Below are positions 33,581 to 42,018 of a stretch of DNA of 49,540 nt, one piece after another (the stretch's first letter is position 1; every line of letters starts with the position of its first letter). Origin of the DNA: Oscillospiraceae bacterium. Its GTDB lineage: Bacteria; Bacillota; Clostridia; UMGS1810. Where the stretch lies: contig JAJXRJ010000013.1 in assembly GCA_021629085.1 (NCBI GenBank), positions 1 to 49,540 on the forward strand, given 5' to 3'. A model generated the notes under the pieces. That model had not been told where the DNA came from. It saw nothing but the letters and a program-made list of their open reading frames with translations, and did no database searches. A program made the position numbers and the translations under genes.

Positions 33581-35299
33581 ATGCCGGTCTTAGAAACCAT
33601 GACGTCCAGACACAAAAAGATTCTGCTCATTGCATGCATCGTGTTGGCGGCCGTATTGATAGCTGCCGTTGTCACTTTGGGCGTCATACTTGCAAACGAC
33701 GACCATATTTACAAGGGAATTTACGTAAATGACATCCCGCTTGGCGGCTTGTCTTTGGAGCAGGCGGCGGAAACGCTGGAAAACCACTACCGATTTGAAA
33801 ATGTCTCGCTGCCGTTTTCGTTTGACGGAACATCCTTTTCAGTTGCATCTGAAGCTGTGGCATTGCAGTATGGGTGCTTTGAAACTGCCATGTCCGCTTA
33901 TGACATGGGCAGGGACGACAATTTTTTTGTCCGCTTAAAAAATGTGATTGTGTTCCGGTTTCAAAAACAGGTGCTGCCTGTGCAAATTTTGTATGACGAG
34001 CAAAAACTTTTGGAGGCAGTCAATCAAAACATTGCAGACCATGTCACGCCTGCGGTGCAAACACAGGTGGTGCTAAACGGCGACCGTATGGAGATTACCA
34101 ACGGCAAGGCGGGTATGGGGGTGGATGCGGCGCGGCTGGGCAACCAAATACGTGAAACATTTGGATTTGCACGCGACATCGTGCCGTTTGAGGTAATTGT
34201 GGAAACGAAAAATCCGGAGCCGCTCACCGCAGATCTGCTCTATGAGCGCTATCACGCAGAGCCAAAAGACGTGGCATTTGAAGTGGTGGATGGGAAAATG
34301 CACTATGAAAACCATGTGTTAGGCGTGGACTTTGATAAGGCGGAGGCAGCGCGTATCTTAGAGGAAAACAAAGACAACGCCGAAACCTATTTTATCCCTA
34401 TCACCATCACTGTCCCCCAAAAGGATGCGCGGTGGTTTGCAGACAACTACGCCTATGACACACTGGGTACGTTTACCACCACATTTTCCACCATCAACGC
34501 CGGCCGCGCGGCAAACATTGCGCTTGCAGCAGAAAAAATCAACGGATATGTATTGGCGCCCGGGGATGTATTTTCCTTTAATGCGGTGGTGGGAAGGCGT
34601 GCGGAGGACACCGGATTTAAAACGGCAAAGGTGTACCAGGCGGGCGAAATTGTGGACGGCATTGGCGGCGGCATCTGCCAGGTATCTTCCACGCTATATA
34701 ATGCTGTGTTGCTGGCAGATTTGGATGTGATATCGCGCACCAATCACTCTATGCCCGTCTCCTATGTGGCAAATGGCAGAGATGCCACAGTGTCCTATGA
34801 TGACATTGATTTCATCTTTGCCAACAATCAGGATTGCCCTGTAAAAGTGGGGTGTGTATCGGAAAATGGGAAAATTATGTGTACCATCTATGGGCTTAAA
34901 AATGAGGATAAAGTGGTAGAAATTTCTACCGAAACCGTACAGGTCATTCCATTTACCGTCAAACGTGTCACAGACAAATCGCTTGCACCAGGAAAGACAA
35001 GAATGTCGCAGAGCGGTTCCAACGGCAGCATTGTAAATACGTATAAAACGGTCTATATTGACGGGCAGCAGGTTTCGCATGAGCAGATTGCGCGCAGCGT
35101 TTATCAGTCCATTCAGCAGGTAGTTTTGGTAGGGCCGGAAAAGAAACCGGCAAATCCTGCCGCTCCGCCGTCTGCAAAGCCGGAAGCCCCATCTGTCCCC
35201 ACAGATGCAAAGGTGTTTTTTGAAACCAATTTGCCGCCCTTTGTCCCGGAGGAAGAACCGTCCGGGACAGAGCCGGACGGCTTAAGCCAAACAGAGTGA
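33581..35299 (+). CDS. Membrane-anchored VanW-domain protein with YoaR-type and G5 domains
   Basis: Envelope protein of 572 residues. The ATG at 33581 is chosen from the promoter position and AGAGGTGG upstream. One transmembrane helix at about 13-38 (ILLIACIVLAAVLIAAVV) anchors it, with the rest outside. Residues of about 45-300 contain two PG_binding_4 (YoaR-like) repeats (GIYVNDIPLGGLSLEQAAETL). About 300-440 is the VanW domain (FTTTFSTINAGRAANI, GDVFSFNAVVG, GIGGGICQVSSTLYNAVL). About 448-520 is a G5 domain (TVKRVTDKSLAPGKTRMSQS). A Pro/Ala-rich tail ends the protein. The architecture is common in spore-forming Firmicutes and implies peptidoglycan binding; the enzymatic role of VanW is not established. 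It ends at a terminator shared with spoIIID. Confidence 0.88.
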   Translation: MPVLETMTSRHKKILLIACIVLAAVLIAAVVTLGVILANDDHIYKGIYVNDIPLGGLSLEQAAETLENHYRFENVSLPFSFDGTSFSVASEAVALQYGCFETAMSAYDMGRDDNFFVRLKNVIVFRFQKQVLPVQILYDEQKLLEAVNQNIADHVTPAVQTQVVLNGDRMEITNGKAGMGVDAARLGNQIRETFGFARDIVPFEVIVETKNPEPLTADLLYERYHAEPKDVAFEVVDGKMHYENHVLGVDFDKAEAARILEENKDNAETYFIPITITVPQKDARWFADNYAYDTLGTFTTTFSTINAGRAANIALAAEKINGYVLAPGDVFSFNAVVGRRAEDTGFKTAKVYQAGEIVDGIGGGICQVSSTLYNAVLLADLDVISRTNHSMPVSYVANGRDATVSYDDIDFIFANNQDCPVKVGCVSENGKIMCTIYGLKNEDKVVEISTETVQVIPFTVKRVTDKSLAPGKTRMSQSGSNGSIVNTYKTVYIDGQQVSHEQIARSVYQSIQQVVLVGPEKKPANPAAPPSAKPEAPSVPTDAKVFFETNLPPFVPEEEPSGTEPDGLSQTE

Positions 35300-35312
35300 A
35301 TTTTGGGCATAC

Positions 35313-35340
35313 AAAAAGCGCGGAAGCTTCCGCGCTTTTT
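35313..35340. terminator. Bidirectional terminator, perfect 28-base palindrome
   Basis: Positions 35313-35340 are perfectly self-complementary (AAAAAGCGCGGAAG and its complement), with A/T runs at both ends, between the convergent VanW-domain gene and spoIIID. It can end both transcripts. Confidence 0.85.
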
Positions 35341-35392
35341 GTATTTATGATTCTGTTTTGGTAACATATGGCAATTTGTAAAAGAATTCCCC

Positions 35393-35644
35393 TTATGAAA
35401 TCTTCTTATATTTGTTTTTGGTGGCCATACCGCCGCGAATGTGCCGCTCCGCCTTGTTTTCATCCAAAACTGCACGGGTTTTTTCCGCAAGGGCAGGGTT
35501 TAATTTTACCAGCCGCTCACTGATGTCTTTATGTACGGTAGATTTTGATATTCCAAACTTTTTTGCCGTGCTTCGCACAGTCGCCTTGTTGTCTATAATA
35601 TATTCAGCTAATGTAATGACTCTTGCCAAAATATAATCCTTCAC
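35393..35644 (-). CDS. spoIIID: Stage III sporulation transcriptional regulator SpoIIID
   Basis: Small DNA-binding protein of 83 residues that switches mother-cell genes after engulfment during sporulation. The sequence closely follows the family: KDYILARVITLAEYI, then the helix-turn-helix STAKKFGISKSTVHKDISER, then RHIRGGMATKNKYKK, with the basic C-terminal patch that also contacts DNA. The GTG at 35644 is preferred: GGGGTG lies upstream, and the resulting MKDYI start matches known SpoIIID proteins; a TTG at 35647 is the alternative. A sigma-E-like promoter lies 37 bases upstream. This gene is strong evidence that the organism forms endospores. Confidence 0.95.
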   Translation of the reverse strand: MKDYILARVITLAEYIIDNKATVRSTAKKFGISKSTVHKDISERLVKLNPALAEKTRAVLDENKAERHIRGGMATKNKYKKIS

Positions 35645-35680
35645 CAATTCTCACCCCATCATTTAATTTGAACTTATTAA

Positions 35681-35709
35681 ACTATATGAGCGCGGGGCGG
35701 AATTTATAC
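35681..35709 (-). promoter_or_regulatory. Candidate sigma-E promoter of spoIIID
   Basis: On the minus strand GTATAAAT (35702-35709), 13-base spacer, CATATAGT (35681-35688). The -35 fits the sigma-E pattern KHATANNT fully and the -10 fits CATACAHT at six of eight positions. spoIIID is sigma-E-dependent in Bacillus, which supports the reading. Confidence 0.55.
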
Positions 35710-35758
35710 TACCTAAAATAGGGCAGCGCTACTTATTTTTGAATTTTGTCCTTAGCGG

Positions 35759-35787
35759 TTGACGAAACGCTAAATTGGGATTATAAT
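35759..35787 (+). promoter_or_regulatory. Sigma-A promoter of the YkuD transpeptidase gene
   Basis: TTGACG (35759-35764), 17-base spacer, TATAAT (35782-35787), giving a leader of about 89 bases. Confidence 0.75.
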
Positions 35788-35882
35788 TTAATCAGGAACA
35801 AATCTAAAAAGCAGTAAGAAAGATGGATAAGCTGTGAAATTGCTGCATAGATATAGATAAAAAACAAACGGAGGAGAAACTT

Positions 35883-37133
35883 ATGAAACGACAAATGCGG
35901 CTGGCAATGGTGGTTGTACTTCTTTTATCCTGCATTTCCCCCCTATTTGCAAGCGCATCCGGCACACCGGAATCCGATACGGTAACCGTCTCGGTGAATC
36001 TCACATCAACGCCTAACTTAAAACGGACCTATGCGGTGTTCAACCTGTATTCGGAAGACAGCGTGCTTTTGGCAACCGATTCGTTTATCGTATCCGACCA
36101 AAACGACGTCTATCAGCTTCACTTTCAGGTGCCGCGCTATCAGGCCGGCGCCAAGTTCCGGCTGGAGCTGTTAGAAGGGCTGCACTCTTTTAAGAGCTAT
36201 GACACCCTGGTGTACCCACATGGCAATACGATACTGGAGACTTACGCCGTGCTGGATGTAAATACCGGTACTGCAACAGTTGCCAACCATTTTGCAATCT
36301 CCGGCAATCCCATCACAGAACGGCCCATGGACCTCTATGTGAATGGTAAAAAATTTGCGCTGCAGTTTCCGCTCAAAATGGTAGACCGCTTTGCACTTGC
36401 AGAAATTGGCGATTTAACGCGTGCACTGGGCTTAAAAAATTCAACCCTTACCTTTGACGACCCCAACGGAACATTTACGCTCACTTATCAAAACAAGGCG
36501 CTCACATTTTCCTATCACACCAATGTGGTGCTGCAAAATGGGGAGCAGCTCATCAATGAGACGCCGGCCTACCGCATTGAGGGCAGCGCTTACGTACCCA
36601 TCAAGCTGATGGCGCTCATTTATGCAAAGGATTACAGGTTGGTAGACTCCGGCTATGCGGCAGACGCTATCATTGACCTTTATCCAAAGCCCTATGCCGA
36701 ATCAGATGAAAAGGCGGCAGCGCTCATGCAAAAGGTCAACCGTGACGGTGTGTCCAGCAAAACGCCGTATCTTATCTGGATTTCCAAAAAAGATTACCGC
36801 GTGAATGTATTTGAAGGGGCCAAGGGCAACTGGACACTTTTAAAATCTATCCCCTGTGCGATTGGCACCGACCAAACACCCACCATCACCGGGCAGTATG
36901 AATATTTCTCGTTAGAGTCCAAATGGTATTATCCCGACTATTATGTGGGACCCATCATGCGGTTTTATAACGGCTATGCCATTCATTCCACGCTGCTTCG
37001 GTATGATGGATCCGACTATGACCCCCGCGTAGGCATTAAGCTTTCTCATGGCTGTATCCGGGTGTCCAAAGAGGATATCAACTGGCTGGTTTATTACATA
37101 CCCAAACAGACAAAAATCTATATTACAGAATAA
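35883..37133 (+). CDS. Secreted L,D-transpeptidase (YkuD) with copper-amine-oxidase-N-like domain
   Basis: Exported peptidoglycan cross-linking enzyme of 416 residues. Signal peptide 1-26 (ends FASASG). Residues of about 30-140 form a beta domain (TVSVNLTSTPNLKRTYAVF). About 150-285 resemble the copper amine oxidase N-terminal domain (LYVNGKKF, YVPIKLMALIY), here probably a wall-attachment unit as in the xylanases. The C-terminal YkuD domain at about 296-416 carries H-x13-17-SHGCIRV with His389 and catalytic Cys391, plus the upstream YAIHST. It forms 3-3 cross-links or attaches proteins to the wall by acyl transfer from tetrapeptide stems. GGAGGAG lies upstream of the ATG. Confidence 0.92.
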   Translation: MKRQMRLAMVVVLLLSCISPLFASASGTPESDTVTVSVNLTSTPNLKRTYAVFNLYSEDSVLLATDSFIVSDQNDVYQLHFQVPRYQAGAKFRLELLEGLHSFKSYDTLVYPHGNTILETYAVLDVNTGTATVANHFAISGNPITERPMDLYVNGKKFALQFPLKMVDRFALAEIGDLTRALGLKNSTLTFDDPNGTFTLTYQNKALTFSYHTNVVLQNGEQLINETPAYRIEGSAYVPIKLMALIYAKDYRLVDSGYAADAIIDLYPKPYAESDEKAAALMQKVNRDGVSSKTPYLIWISKKDYRVNVFEGAKGNWTLLKSIPCAIGTDQTPTITGQYEYFSLESKWYYPDYYVGPIMRFYNGYAIHSTLLRYDGSDYDPRVGIKLSHGCIRVSKEDINWLVYYIPKQTKIYITE

Positions 37134-37237
37134 AAAAGCATAAGCACAATCGGAGAGGAAAAATCCCCGAAACGCAGAGAATGGCAATCAGAAAGCGTTC
37201 AAAAACGTGTTTGCCAGCAAGGCAGAGTGTAAAAAAG

Positions 37238-37275
37238 AAAAGAGATATGGACTTTTTATAGCCTGTATCTCTTTT
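37238..37275 (-). repeat. 38-base hairpin repeat, copy 2 (terminator-like)
   Basis: Inverted relative to copy 1 at 16834-16871 and identical to it at 36 of 38 positions. The two changes sit in the stem but keep pairing through G-U pairs (37238-37250 with 37263-37275). It lies 88 bases beyond the stop of the leftward ABC transporter operon, so like copy 1 it sits 3' of a complete transcription unit in the same relative orientation. It may also end the rightward YkuD gene. Confidence 0.8.
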
Positions 37276-37363
37276 GCTTTATGTAGATTTTAAGGGACAA
37301 TATCAGGAAAGGAAGGGGGTTGCATATCAGACGGTTTCCCCACGGAGTCTTTTAGAAATTATC

Positions 37364-38095
37364 TCACATTTCTTTCCTGGCCAACATCAATTTTGAAAGG
37401 ATGGTAAGCAGGAAAAGATACACTGTACAGGTTATAACAAACCCTAAATACCCGCTTTCTAGCATCTGCTGCGGTGAATTGGAATTCATCCCATACGCCA
37501 TTAGGGAATAGGGCCAGATATGGCCCAAACCTTTTGCAAGGAATACCAAACCCGAAATGCCGCCTGCAAAGGAAATTCCCACAGGCAGTGCAAAGCTTTT
37601 TAAGTAGACAGACAATAGCAGCTGGATGGCAGCCATCACAATGCCGCCCAGCGTTCCAAACAGGCACCAAAGCACAATGGACTGATAGGGCGGCGGTGTA
37701 CTCATGCCGACAGCTTTGCCGGAAATCACAAACAATATTCCAATCCATAGTTCGCTTATGAAAATCATAAACGATACCGTCAACAGCTTGGCAAGAAAGA
37801 CTGCATGCAGGCTGGTGGGCATGGTCAGAAGCTTGTTCCAATTTTGATGATTGTGTTCAAGCCTTATAAGATATGCGCTGTAAATCCCAATCATAACAGG
37901 CAAAAAGAAATAGCAGGTGAATAAGGTGTGCTGTGTCCAAAGGCTGTACCATTCGCTTTTTAAGATTTCGATATTTCCCATATAATTGAGCGTCCCTAAA
38001 AGCGCCGGTATAATCGGCATCAGCAGAAATGCAACCCATACCGGAGAGCGTTTTAATTTCATTCGTTCCGTTTTTAATAGTTTTATCAGCATCAT
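37364..38095 (-). CDS. ABC-2-type permease, lantibiotic/bacitracin-resistance type (second subunit)
   Basis: Integral membrane subunit of 243 residues with six predicted helices (for example VWVAFLLMPIIPALLG, TCYFFLPVMIGIYSAYLI, AVFLAKLLTVSFMIFISEL). The opening MLIKLLKTERMKLKRSP is typical of the MutG/EpiG/SpaG-type immunity permeases. With the next permease and the ATPase it forms an ABC-2 exporter, and such systems expel or shield against membrane-active peptides. It starts one base after the stop of the preceding permease gene. Assignment to lantibiotic immunity rather than another ABC-2 exporter rests on the gene order with a two-component system. Confidence 0.82.
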   Translation of the reverse strand: MMLIKLLKTERMKLKRSPVWVAFLLMPIIPALLGTLNYMGNIEILKSEWYSLWTQHTLFTCYFFLPVMIGIYSAYLIRLEHNHQNWNKLLTMPTSLHAVFLAKLLTVSFMIFISELWIGILFVISGKAVGMSTPPPYQSIVLWCLFGTLGGIVMAAIQLLLSVYLKSFALPVGISFAGGISGLVFLAKGLGHIWPYSLMAYGMNSNSPQQMLESGYLGFVITCTVYLFLLTILSKLMLARKEM

Positions 38096-38096
38096 A

Positions 38097-38861
38097 TTAA
38101 ACCTCTTTTCTTATAAAAAGCGTTCTTCCAAGTAAGTATAGCGCAATACTTGCAACGATCAGAATCCCAAAGAACAGCCAGTCAATATCCATGACTTCAA
38201 AATAGGCATTTGCATATCTTGTTTCTGATGTCCAGCCGAACAGCCCCACAAATTGCAGCGTTCCATAATATCCCCATATCAAGATGCGGCGTAAAAATGG
38301 CAAATTGGGCAAGAACATGGAAAACATGCCCAGAAATGTGCCAATGATTCCCGCAAAAAATGGGATTGCCTGATTTTTAAATAGCATCGCCAAACTGTGC
38401 TGAAAAATATAAATTGCAATGGTGGGCACAGCGGTGAACAGCAAATATAGGAGGTACAGCCCCATGGGTATATGACCGCCAAACCCGATACAATATCCAA
38501 AAATAATCGTTGCGGCCCAACTAAGAAGGATACAAAAAAGAGTGATCCCCAGCCCATAAAGGAGTTTGGCATTATAAATTGATTTTTTCTCCATTATAAC
38601 GGACAATTGTTTGAACATAACGCCCTTATGCTCTATATCACATAACCGGGAGGAAACGATTGTGGAAAGGAGCGGCAGAAAGATTGCATTTGCTAAAGGA
38701 AGCTGGTACAAAAACATCATCCAGCCGTTTTGCAATATAAATGGATCGGTGTACTTCCCGTATAAAATCCAGCAGAGCTGCACCGCTGTTATTGCAAGCG
38801 CTGTTACAAACAGGTACCGCCCTCTTGTTTTTTGGTATTCGCATTGTAAAAGTCCTATCAT
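38097..38861 (-). CDS. ABC-2-type permease, lantibiotic/bacitracin-resistance type (first subunit)
   Basis: Integral membrane subunit of 254 residues with six predicted helices. It starts MIGLLQCEYQKTRGRYLFVTALA, and further helices include LYGLGITLFCILLSWAATIIFG and IDWLFFGILIVASIALYLLG. It resembles MutE/EpiE-type permeases of peptide immunity exporters and is a divergent paralogue of the following permease. Its ATG overlaps the TGA of the ATPase gene by four bases, implying coupled translation and joint assembly in the membrane. Confidence 0.82.
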   Translation of the reverse strand: MIGLLQCEYQKTRGRYLFVTALAITAVQLCWILYGKYTDPFILQNGWMMFLYQLPLANAIFLPLLSTIVSSRLCDIEHKGVMFKQLSVIMEKKSIYNAKLLYGLGITLFCILLSWAATIIFGYCIGFGGHIPMGLYLLYLLFTAVPTIAIYIFQHSLAMLFKNQAIPFFAGIIGTFLGMFSMFLPNLPFLRRILIWGYYGTLQFVGLFGWTSETRYANAYFEVMDIDWLFFGILIVASIALYLLGRTLFIRKEV

Positions 38862-39589
38862 AAGCTCTGTTCCTTTCCGGTTAAATCCAAAAAGATTTCC
38901 TCTAACGATTTTGTGGGATCTGTTTCATGAAGCTGATTTAACTTGCCCTGATACATCAGCTTCCCGTTGGCGATGATTCCGACATCCTCTGCCATTTGGT
39001 CGATTTCGGACAGAAGATGGCTGGATACAATCACCGTCATACCGTATTCTTTTGGCAGAGATTGAATGAGTTCCCGTATTTCTTGTATGCCTGCCGGATC
39101 CAGCCCGTTTGTGGGCTCATCAAGAATGAGCAGCTTGGGAAAGGATAAAAGCGCTGCCGCAAGGCCCAGGCGCTGTTTCATACCCAAAGAAAATTTGGAC
39201 GCCTTTTTGCTTTGCTGCTTGTCCAGACGGACGATTTTTAACACCTTATCAATATTAGAATGGGGGACGTCTAAAAGGGTGGCAAAAATTTTTAAGTTTT
39301 CTTTGGCTGTCAAGTGCCCGTAGTAGGAGGGGGATTCAATCAATGCGCCGACCTCCCGTAAAATTTCAATCCTGTTTTTTCGATTGACCCGTTTGCCGAA
39401 AATATCAATTTCCCCTTTGGTGGGGACAGCAAGCCCCAAAAGCAGCTTAAGTGTTGTGGATTTTCCAGCGCCGTTTGGCCCTAAAAATCCATAGATGCGC
39501 TGCTTTAAAACCCGCATATCCAGATTGTTCACACAGACCTGGTCGCCGTACACCTTTGTAAGGCTGTTTGTTTTTACAATTTCATTCAT
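38858..39589 (-). CDS. ABC transporter ATP-binding protein (BcrA/MutF type)
   Basis: Nucleotide-binding subunit of 243 residues. The ATG at 39589 is used, seven bases after AAGGGAAG. Walker A GPNGAGKST at 37-45, Q-loop region EVGALIESPSYYGHLTAKEN (the ALIE-P-Y-x-LTA form of BcrA-like ATPases), signature FSLGMKQRLGLA, Walker B LLILDEPTNGLD and the H-loop VIVSSHLLSE. It powers export by the two permeases encoded downstream. The promoter region is shared with the divergent two-component genes, so induction by an extracellular peptide through that system is likely. Confidence 0.92.
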   Translation of the reverse strand: MNEIVKTNSLTKVYGDQVCVNNLDMRVLKQRIYGFLGPNGAGKSTTLKLLLGLAVPTKGEIDIFGKRVNRKNRIEILREVGALIESPSYYGHLTAKENLKIFATLLDVPHSNIDKVLKIVRLDKQQSKKASKFSLGMKQRLGLAAALLSFPKLLILDEPTNGLDPAGIQEIRELIQSLPKEYGMTVIVSSHLLSEIDQMAEDVGIIANGKLMYQGKLNQLHETDPTKSLEEIFLDLTGKEQSL

Positions 39590-39642
39590 ATTCAAACTTC
39601 CCTTTCTGTCTAAGATACCTTAATGATAGCAGCCCTACCTGT

Positions 39643-39720
39643 CATGAAACTTAACGCAACCTTTCATAAACCTTAAATTTTCATAAAACCTTTCAAGAAT
39701 ACGCACTTATGTGGTATACT
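39643..39720. promoter_or_regulatory. Divergent control region of the ABC transporter and two-component genes
   Basis: Three related direct repeats, CATGAAACTTA (39643), CATAAACCTTA (39665) and CATAAAACCTT (39682), lie in the 147 bases between the divergent genes. A rightward -10 TATACT is at 39715-39720 with a weak -35 at 39692-39697. The repeats are candidate binding sites for the response regulator. Confidence 0.45.
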
Positions 39721-39736
39721 CATAGTGGTGATAAAA

Positions 39737-40441
39737 ATGGATGAATTAAAGAACAAAAAAATATTGTTGGTAGATGATGAAACAGACCTTCTTAAAATGA
39801 CAGAAGACGCATTGCGCGATGAAGGGTTTTTCAATATTTATACGGCAGAAAACGGAAAGGAAGCCCTTGCAATCATTCGGACACAGCCCATTGCCCTCAT
39901 GCTTTTAGATGTAATGCTGCCGGACGGTGACGGATTTTCTCTGCTTGGAAGAATACGGGAAATATCCCAGGCACCTGTTATGTTTCTAACAGCGAGAGGG
40001 GAAGCGGAGGATAAAATACATGGACTGGGATTGGGGGCTGACGATTATATTGTCAAACCTTTTTTGATGAAAGAACTATTGCTGCGCTTGACCGCGGTAC
40101 TTCGGCGAACCTATCAAAAGCAGGAGGAAGCAGCAGGTTTTTCTCTGGGCAGCCGCTATATCAGCTTTGAAACGGCAACAGTGGCGGCAGCAGGCAAAGA
40201 AAAGGCCTTAACGGCAAAGGAGTTTATTTTGCTAAAAAAGCTGTATGAAAATAAGAATCGGATTGTTACCAATGACGCACTTTGTATGGCTGCCTGGGGG
40301 GACGATTATTACGGCTACGAAAACACGCTTATGGTGCATATCCGGCGGCTGCGGGAGAAAATTGAAGAGACGCCGTCTTCGCCAAAGCATTTAATAACTG
40401 TGAAAGGGCTTGGCTACAAACTGGTGGTGCAGCATGAATAA
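39737..40441 (+). CDS. OmpR/PhoB-family response regulator
   Basis: Regulator of 234 residues. Receiver domain at about 5-120 with acidic pair Asp13-Asp14, phosphorylated Asp58 in LLDVMLPDGDG, Thr85 in FLTARGEAED and Lys107 in VKPF. The C-terminal winged helix at about 130-232 has ALTAKEFILLKKLYENKNRIV and TLMVHIRRLREKIEE. The ATG at 39737 follows GGTGAT. The stop overlaps the kinase start by eight bases. Divergence from the ABC operon suggests that this transporter is its main target. Confidence 0.93.
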   Translation: MDELKNKKILLVDDETDLLKMTEDALRDEGFFNIYTAENGKEALAIIRTQPIALMLLDVMLPDGDGFSLLGRIREISQAPVMFLTARGEAEDKIHGLGLGADDYIVKPFLMKELLLRLTAVLRRTYQKQEEAAGFSLGSRYISFETATVAAAGKEKALTAKEFILLKKLYENKNRIVTNDALCMAAWGDDYYGYENTLMVHIRRLREKIEETPSSPKHLITVKGLGYKLVVQHE

Positions 40442-41774
40442 AACGGTTTTGAAAATATTTACCTGCTTTACGGCGATATCTGCCACCATTGCCGTTATTC
40501 TTTTGATACTCAATTTTTTGGGCTTTTCCTTTTTGGCAAGCGATGTATCGTCACCAATGCGTGATTTTTCTCCCACGCAAACGCTAAATGCAATCAGCGC
40601 CGGGCTGTCAAAGACCGAAAGTGGATTCATCTTAACGGACAATACCGCCTTGCCGGCAAACTGCTGGTGCATTTTAATTGATGAAAACGGACAAATCGCG
40701 TGGTCACAAAACAAGCCGGATGATATTCCTGTGCAGTATTCACTAAACGATATTGCAAGAATGACCCGTTGGTTTTTGAATGACTATCCCGTCTATGTGC
40801 GTACGGAGGACTATGGGCTTTTGGTGCTCGGAACGCCGAAAAATTCTGTGGGAAAATATGATATTACCTATTCTATGCGCTGGTTTGACACACTGCCCCA
40901 ACGCTTGGCTGGGATTTTGCTGATCAACCTGTTGTTTGCCGCCGTGCTTGCGGTTGTAATCGGGCGGTCTCTTTATAAACGCCTGAATGTGCTGACAAAG
41001 GGAATCAATGATTTACGGCAGGAAAAAAGCATCAAGTTAAAAGAAAAAGGGATTTTTAAGGAACTGATCAAAAATATTAACGACACTGCAGCAGCCATAG
41101 AACGCAAAAACGCCGCATTGACCGTACGGGAACACGCACGCACAAATTGGATTGCCGGCATTTCCCACGATATTCGCACGCCGCTTGCACTTATTATGGG
41201 CAACGCAGAAGCCCTTGAAACTGCAGATAAATTGCCGGAAGAATACCGAAAAAAAGCAAAAATGATTACTGTGCAAAGCGTGAAAATCAAAAAGCTAATT
41301 GAAGACTTAAATTTAATTTCAACGCTGGAATATGATATGCAGCCCGCCAAAAGGAAGCCTGTTCGTGTGTGCCCGTTTATCAGAGAAGTCGTATCGAACA
41401 TCCTTAACAGCGGCCTTTCTGAAAACTGTGAGATAGAACTGGATTTGCAGGACGAAAAAGCAAGGGTTTTAGCAGACAGCGTTTTGTTAGAGCGTGCAAT
41501 TTTTAATTTAATCCACAATAGTATCACACATAATCCAAACGGATGTAAAATCTGGATAACCGTATATATAAAGAATCAAAGCACACATATTATCATAGCA
41601 GATAACGGAAACGGTGTTCCTGATGGTGTCCTTGAAAACATAACAGAAATACCAAAATCCGCGCATGGCTTGGGTTTGCCAATGGCATATAAAATTATAT
41701 CCGTACATGGCGGGACGCTAACTGCGAAAAATGAGAATGGGTTTGTTGTGCATATAAAATTGCCGTTAGAATAA
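40434..41774 (+). CDS. Sensor histidine kinase of the ABC transporter two-component system
   Basis: Membrane sensor of 446 residues, partner of the preceding regulator. First helix at about 12-35, an extracellular domain of about 120 residues, second helix at about 158-178 (LAGILLINLLFAAVLAVVIG), then a HAMP-like linker. Dimerisation and phosphoacceptor segment WIAGISHDIRTPLAL with His245. The ATPase has an N-box (FNLIHNSITHNPNG), a G1 box (IADNGNGVPD) and a G2 box (HGLGLPMAYKI). The sizeable extracellular domain means it could sense its ligand directly, unlike the very short-loop BceS-type kinases that rely on the transporter. ATG at 40434, inside the end of the regulator gene. Confidence 0.93.
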   Translation: MNKTVLKIFTCFTAISATIAVILLILNFLGFSFLASDVSSPMRDFSPTQTLNAISAGLSKTESGFILTDNTALPANCWCILIDENGQIAWSQNKPDDIPVQYSLNDIARMTRWFLNDYPVYVRTEDYGLLVLGTPKNSVGKYDITYSMRWFDTLPQRLAGILLINLLFAAVLAVVIGRSLYKRLNVLTKGINDLRQEKSIKLKEKGIFKELIKNINDTAAAIERKNAALTVREHARTNWIAGISHDIRTPLALIMGNAEALETADKLPEEYRKKAKMITVQSVKIKKLIEDLNLISTLEYDMQPAKRKPVRVCPFIREVVSNILNSGLSENCEIELDLQDEKARVLADSVLLERAIFNLIHNSITHNPNGCKIWITVYIKNQSTHIIIADNGNGVPDGVLENITEIPKSAHGLGLPMAYKIISVHGGTLTAKNENGFVVHIKLPLE

Positions 41775-41794
41775 ATTTTAAAGATTGATACAGA

Positions 41795-41822
41795 GCAGAG
41801 GTGAAGATCCTCTGCTTTTTGG
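41795..41822 (+). terminator. Terminator of the two-component operon
   Basis: GCAGAGG (41795-41801) pairs with CCTCTGC (41809-41815), followed by TTTTT, 21 bases after the kinase stop. Confidence 0.8.
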
Positions 41823-41940
41823 TTTCAATCTTAAAAATCGCAATATATGAATTAACTTTTTCGGGCACAGAATCCAGAAGAAACAGATTTGTCTTTCCTT
41901 TTGCGCTTGTTTTGCCAAAGAAGTTTATTCCCAATAAAAA

Positions 41941-41978
41941 ATAAATTCCGCAGGATGAGAGAGTCCTGCGGAATTTAT
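41941..41978. terminator. Terminator of the second xylanase gene
   Basis: Fifteen-base perfect stem (41941-41955 with 41964-41978), A/T-rich at the base, 41 bases after the leftward stop at 42019. Its central arms are the same TTCCGCAGGA/TCCTGCGGAA as in the CE2 esterase terminator. Confidence 0.87.
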
Positions 41979-42018
41979 TTCCTAATGAACCTCCGTTTTT
42001 TCCGGGGGCTTTCCTTTT

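Noticed and set aside
35883..37133. Copper amine oxidase activity for the YkuD protein or the xylanases
   Set aside because: Only the small N-terminal domain type is present. The catalytic copper amine oxidase domain and its topaquinone motif are absent.
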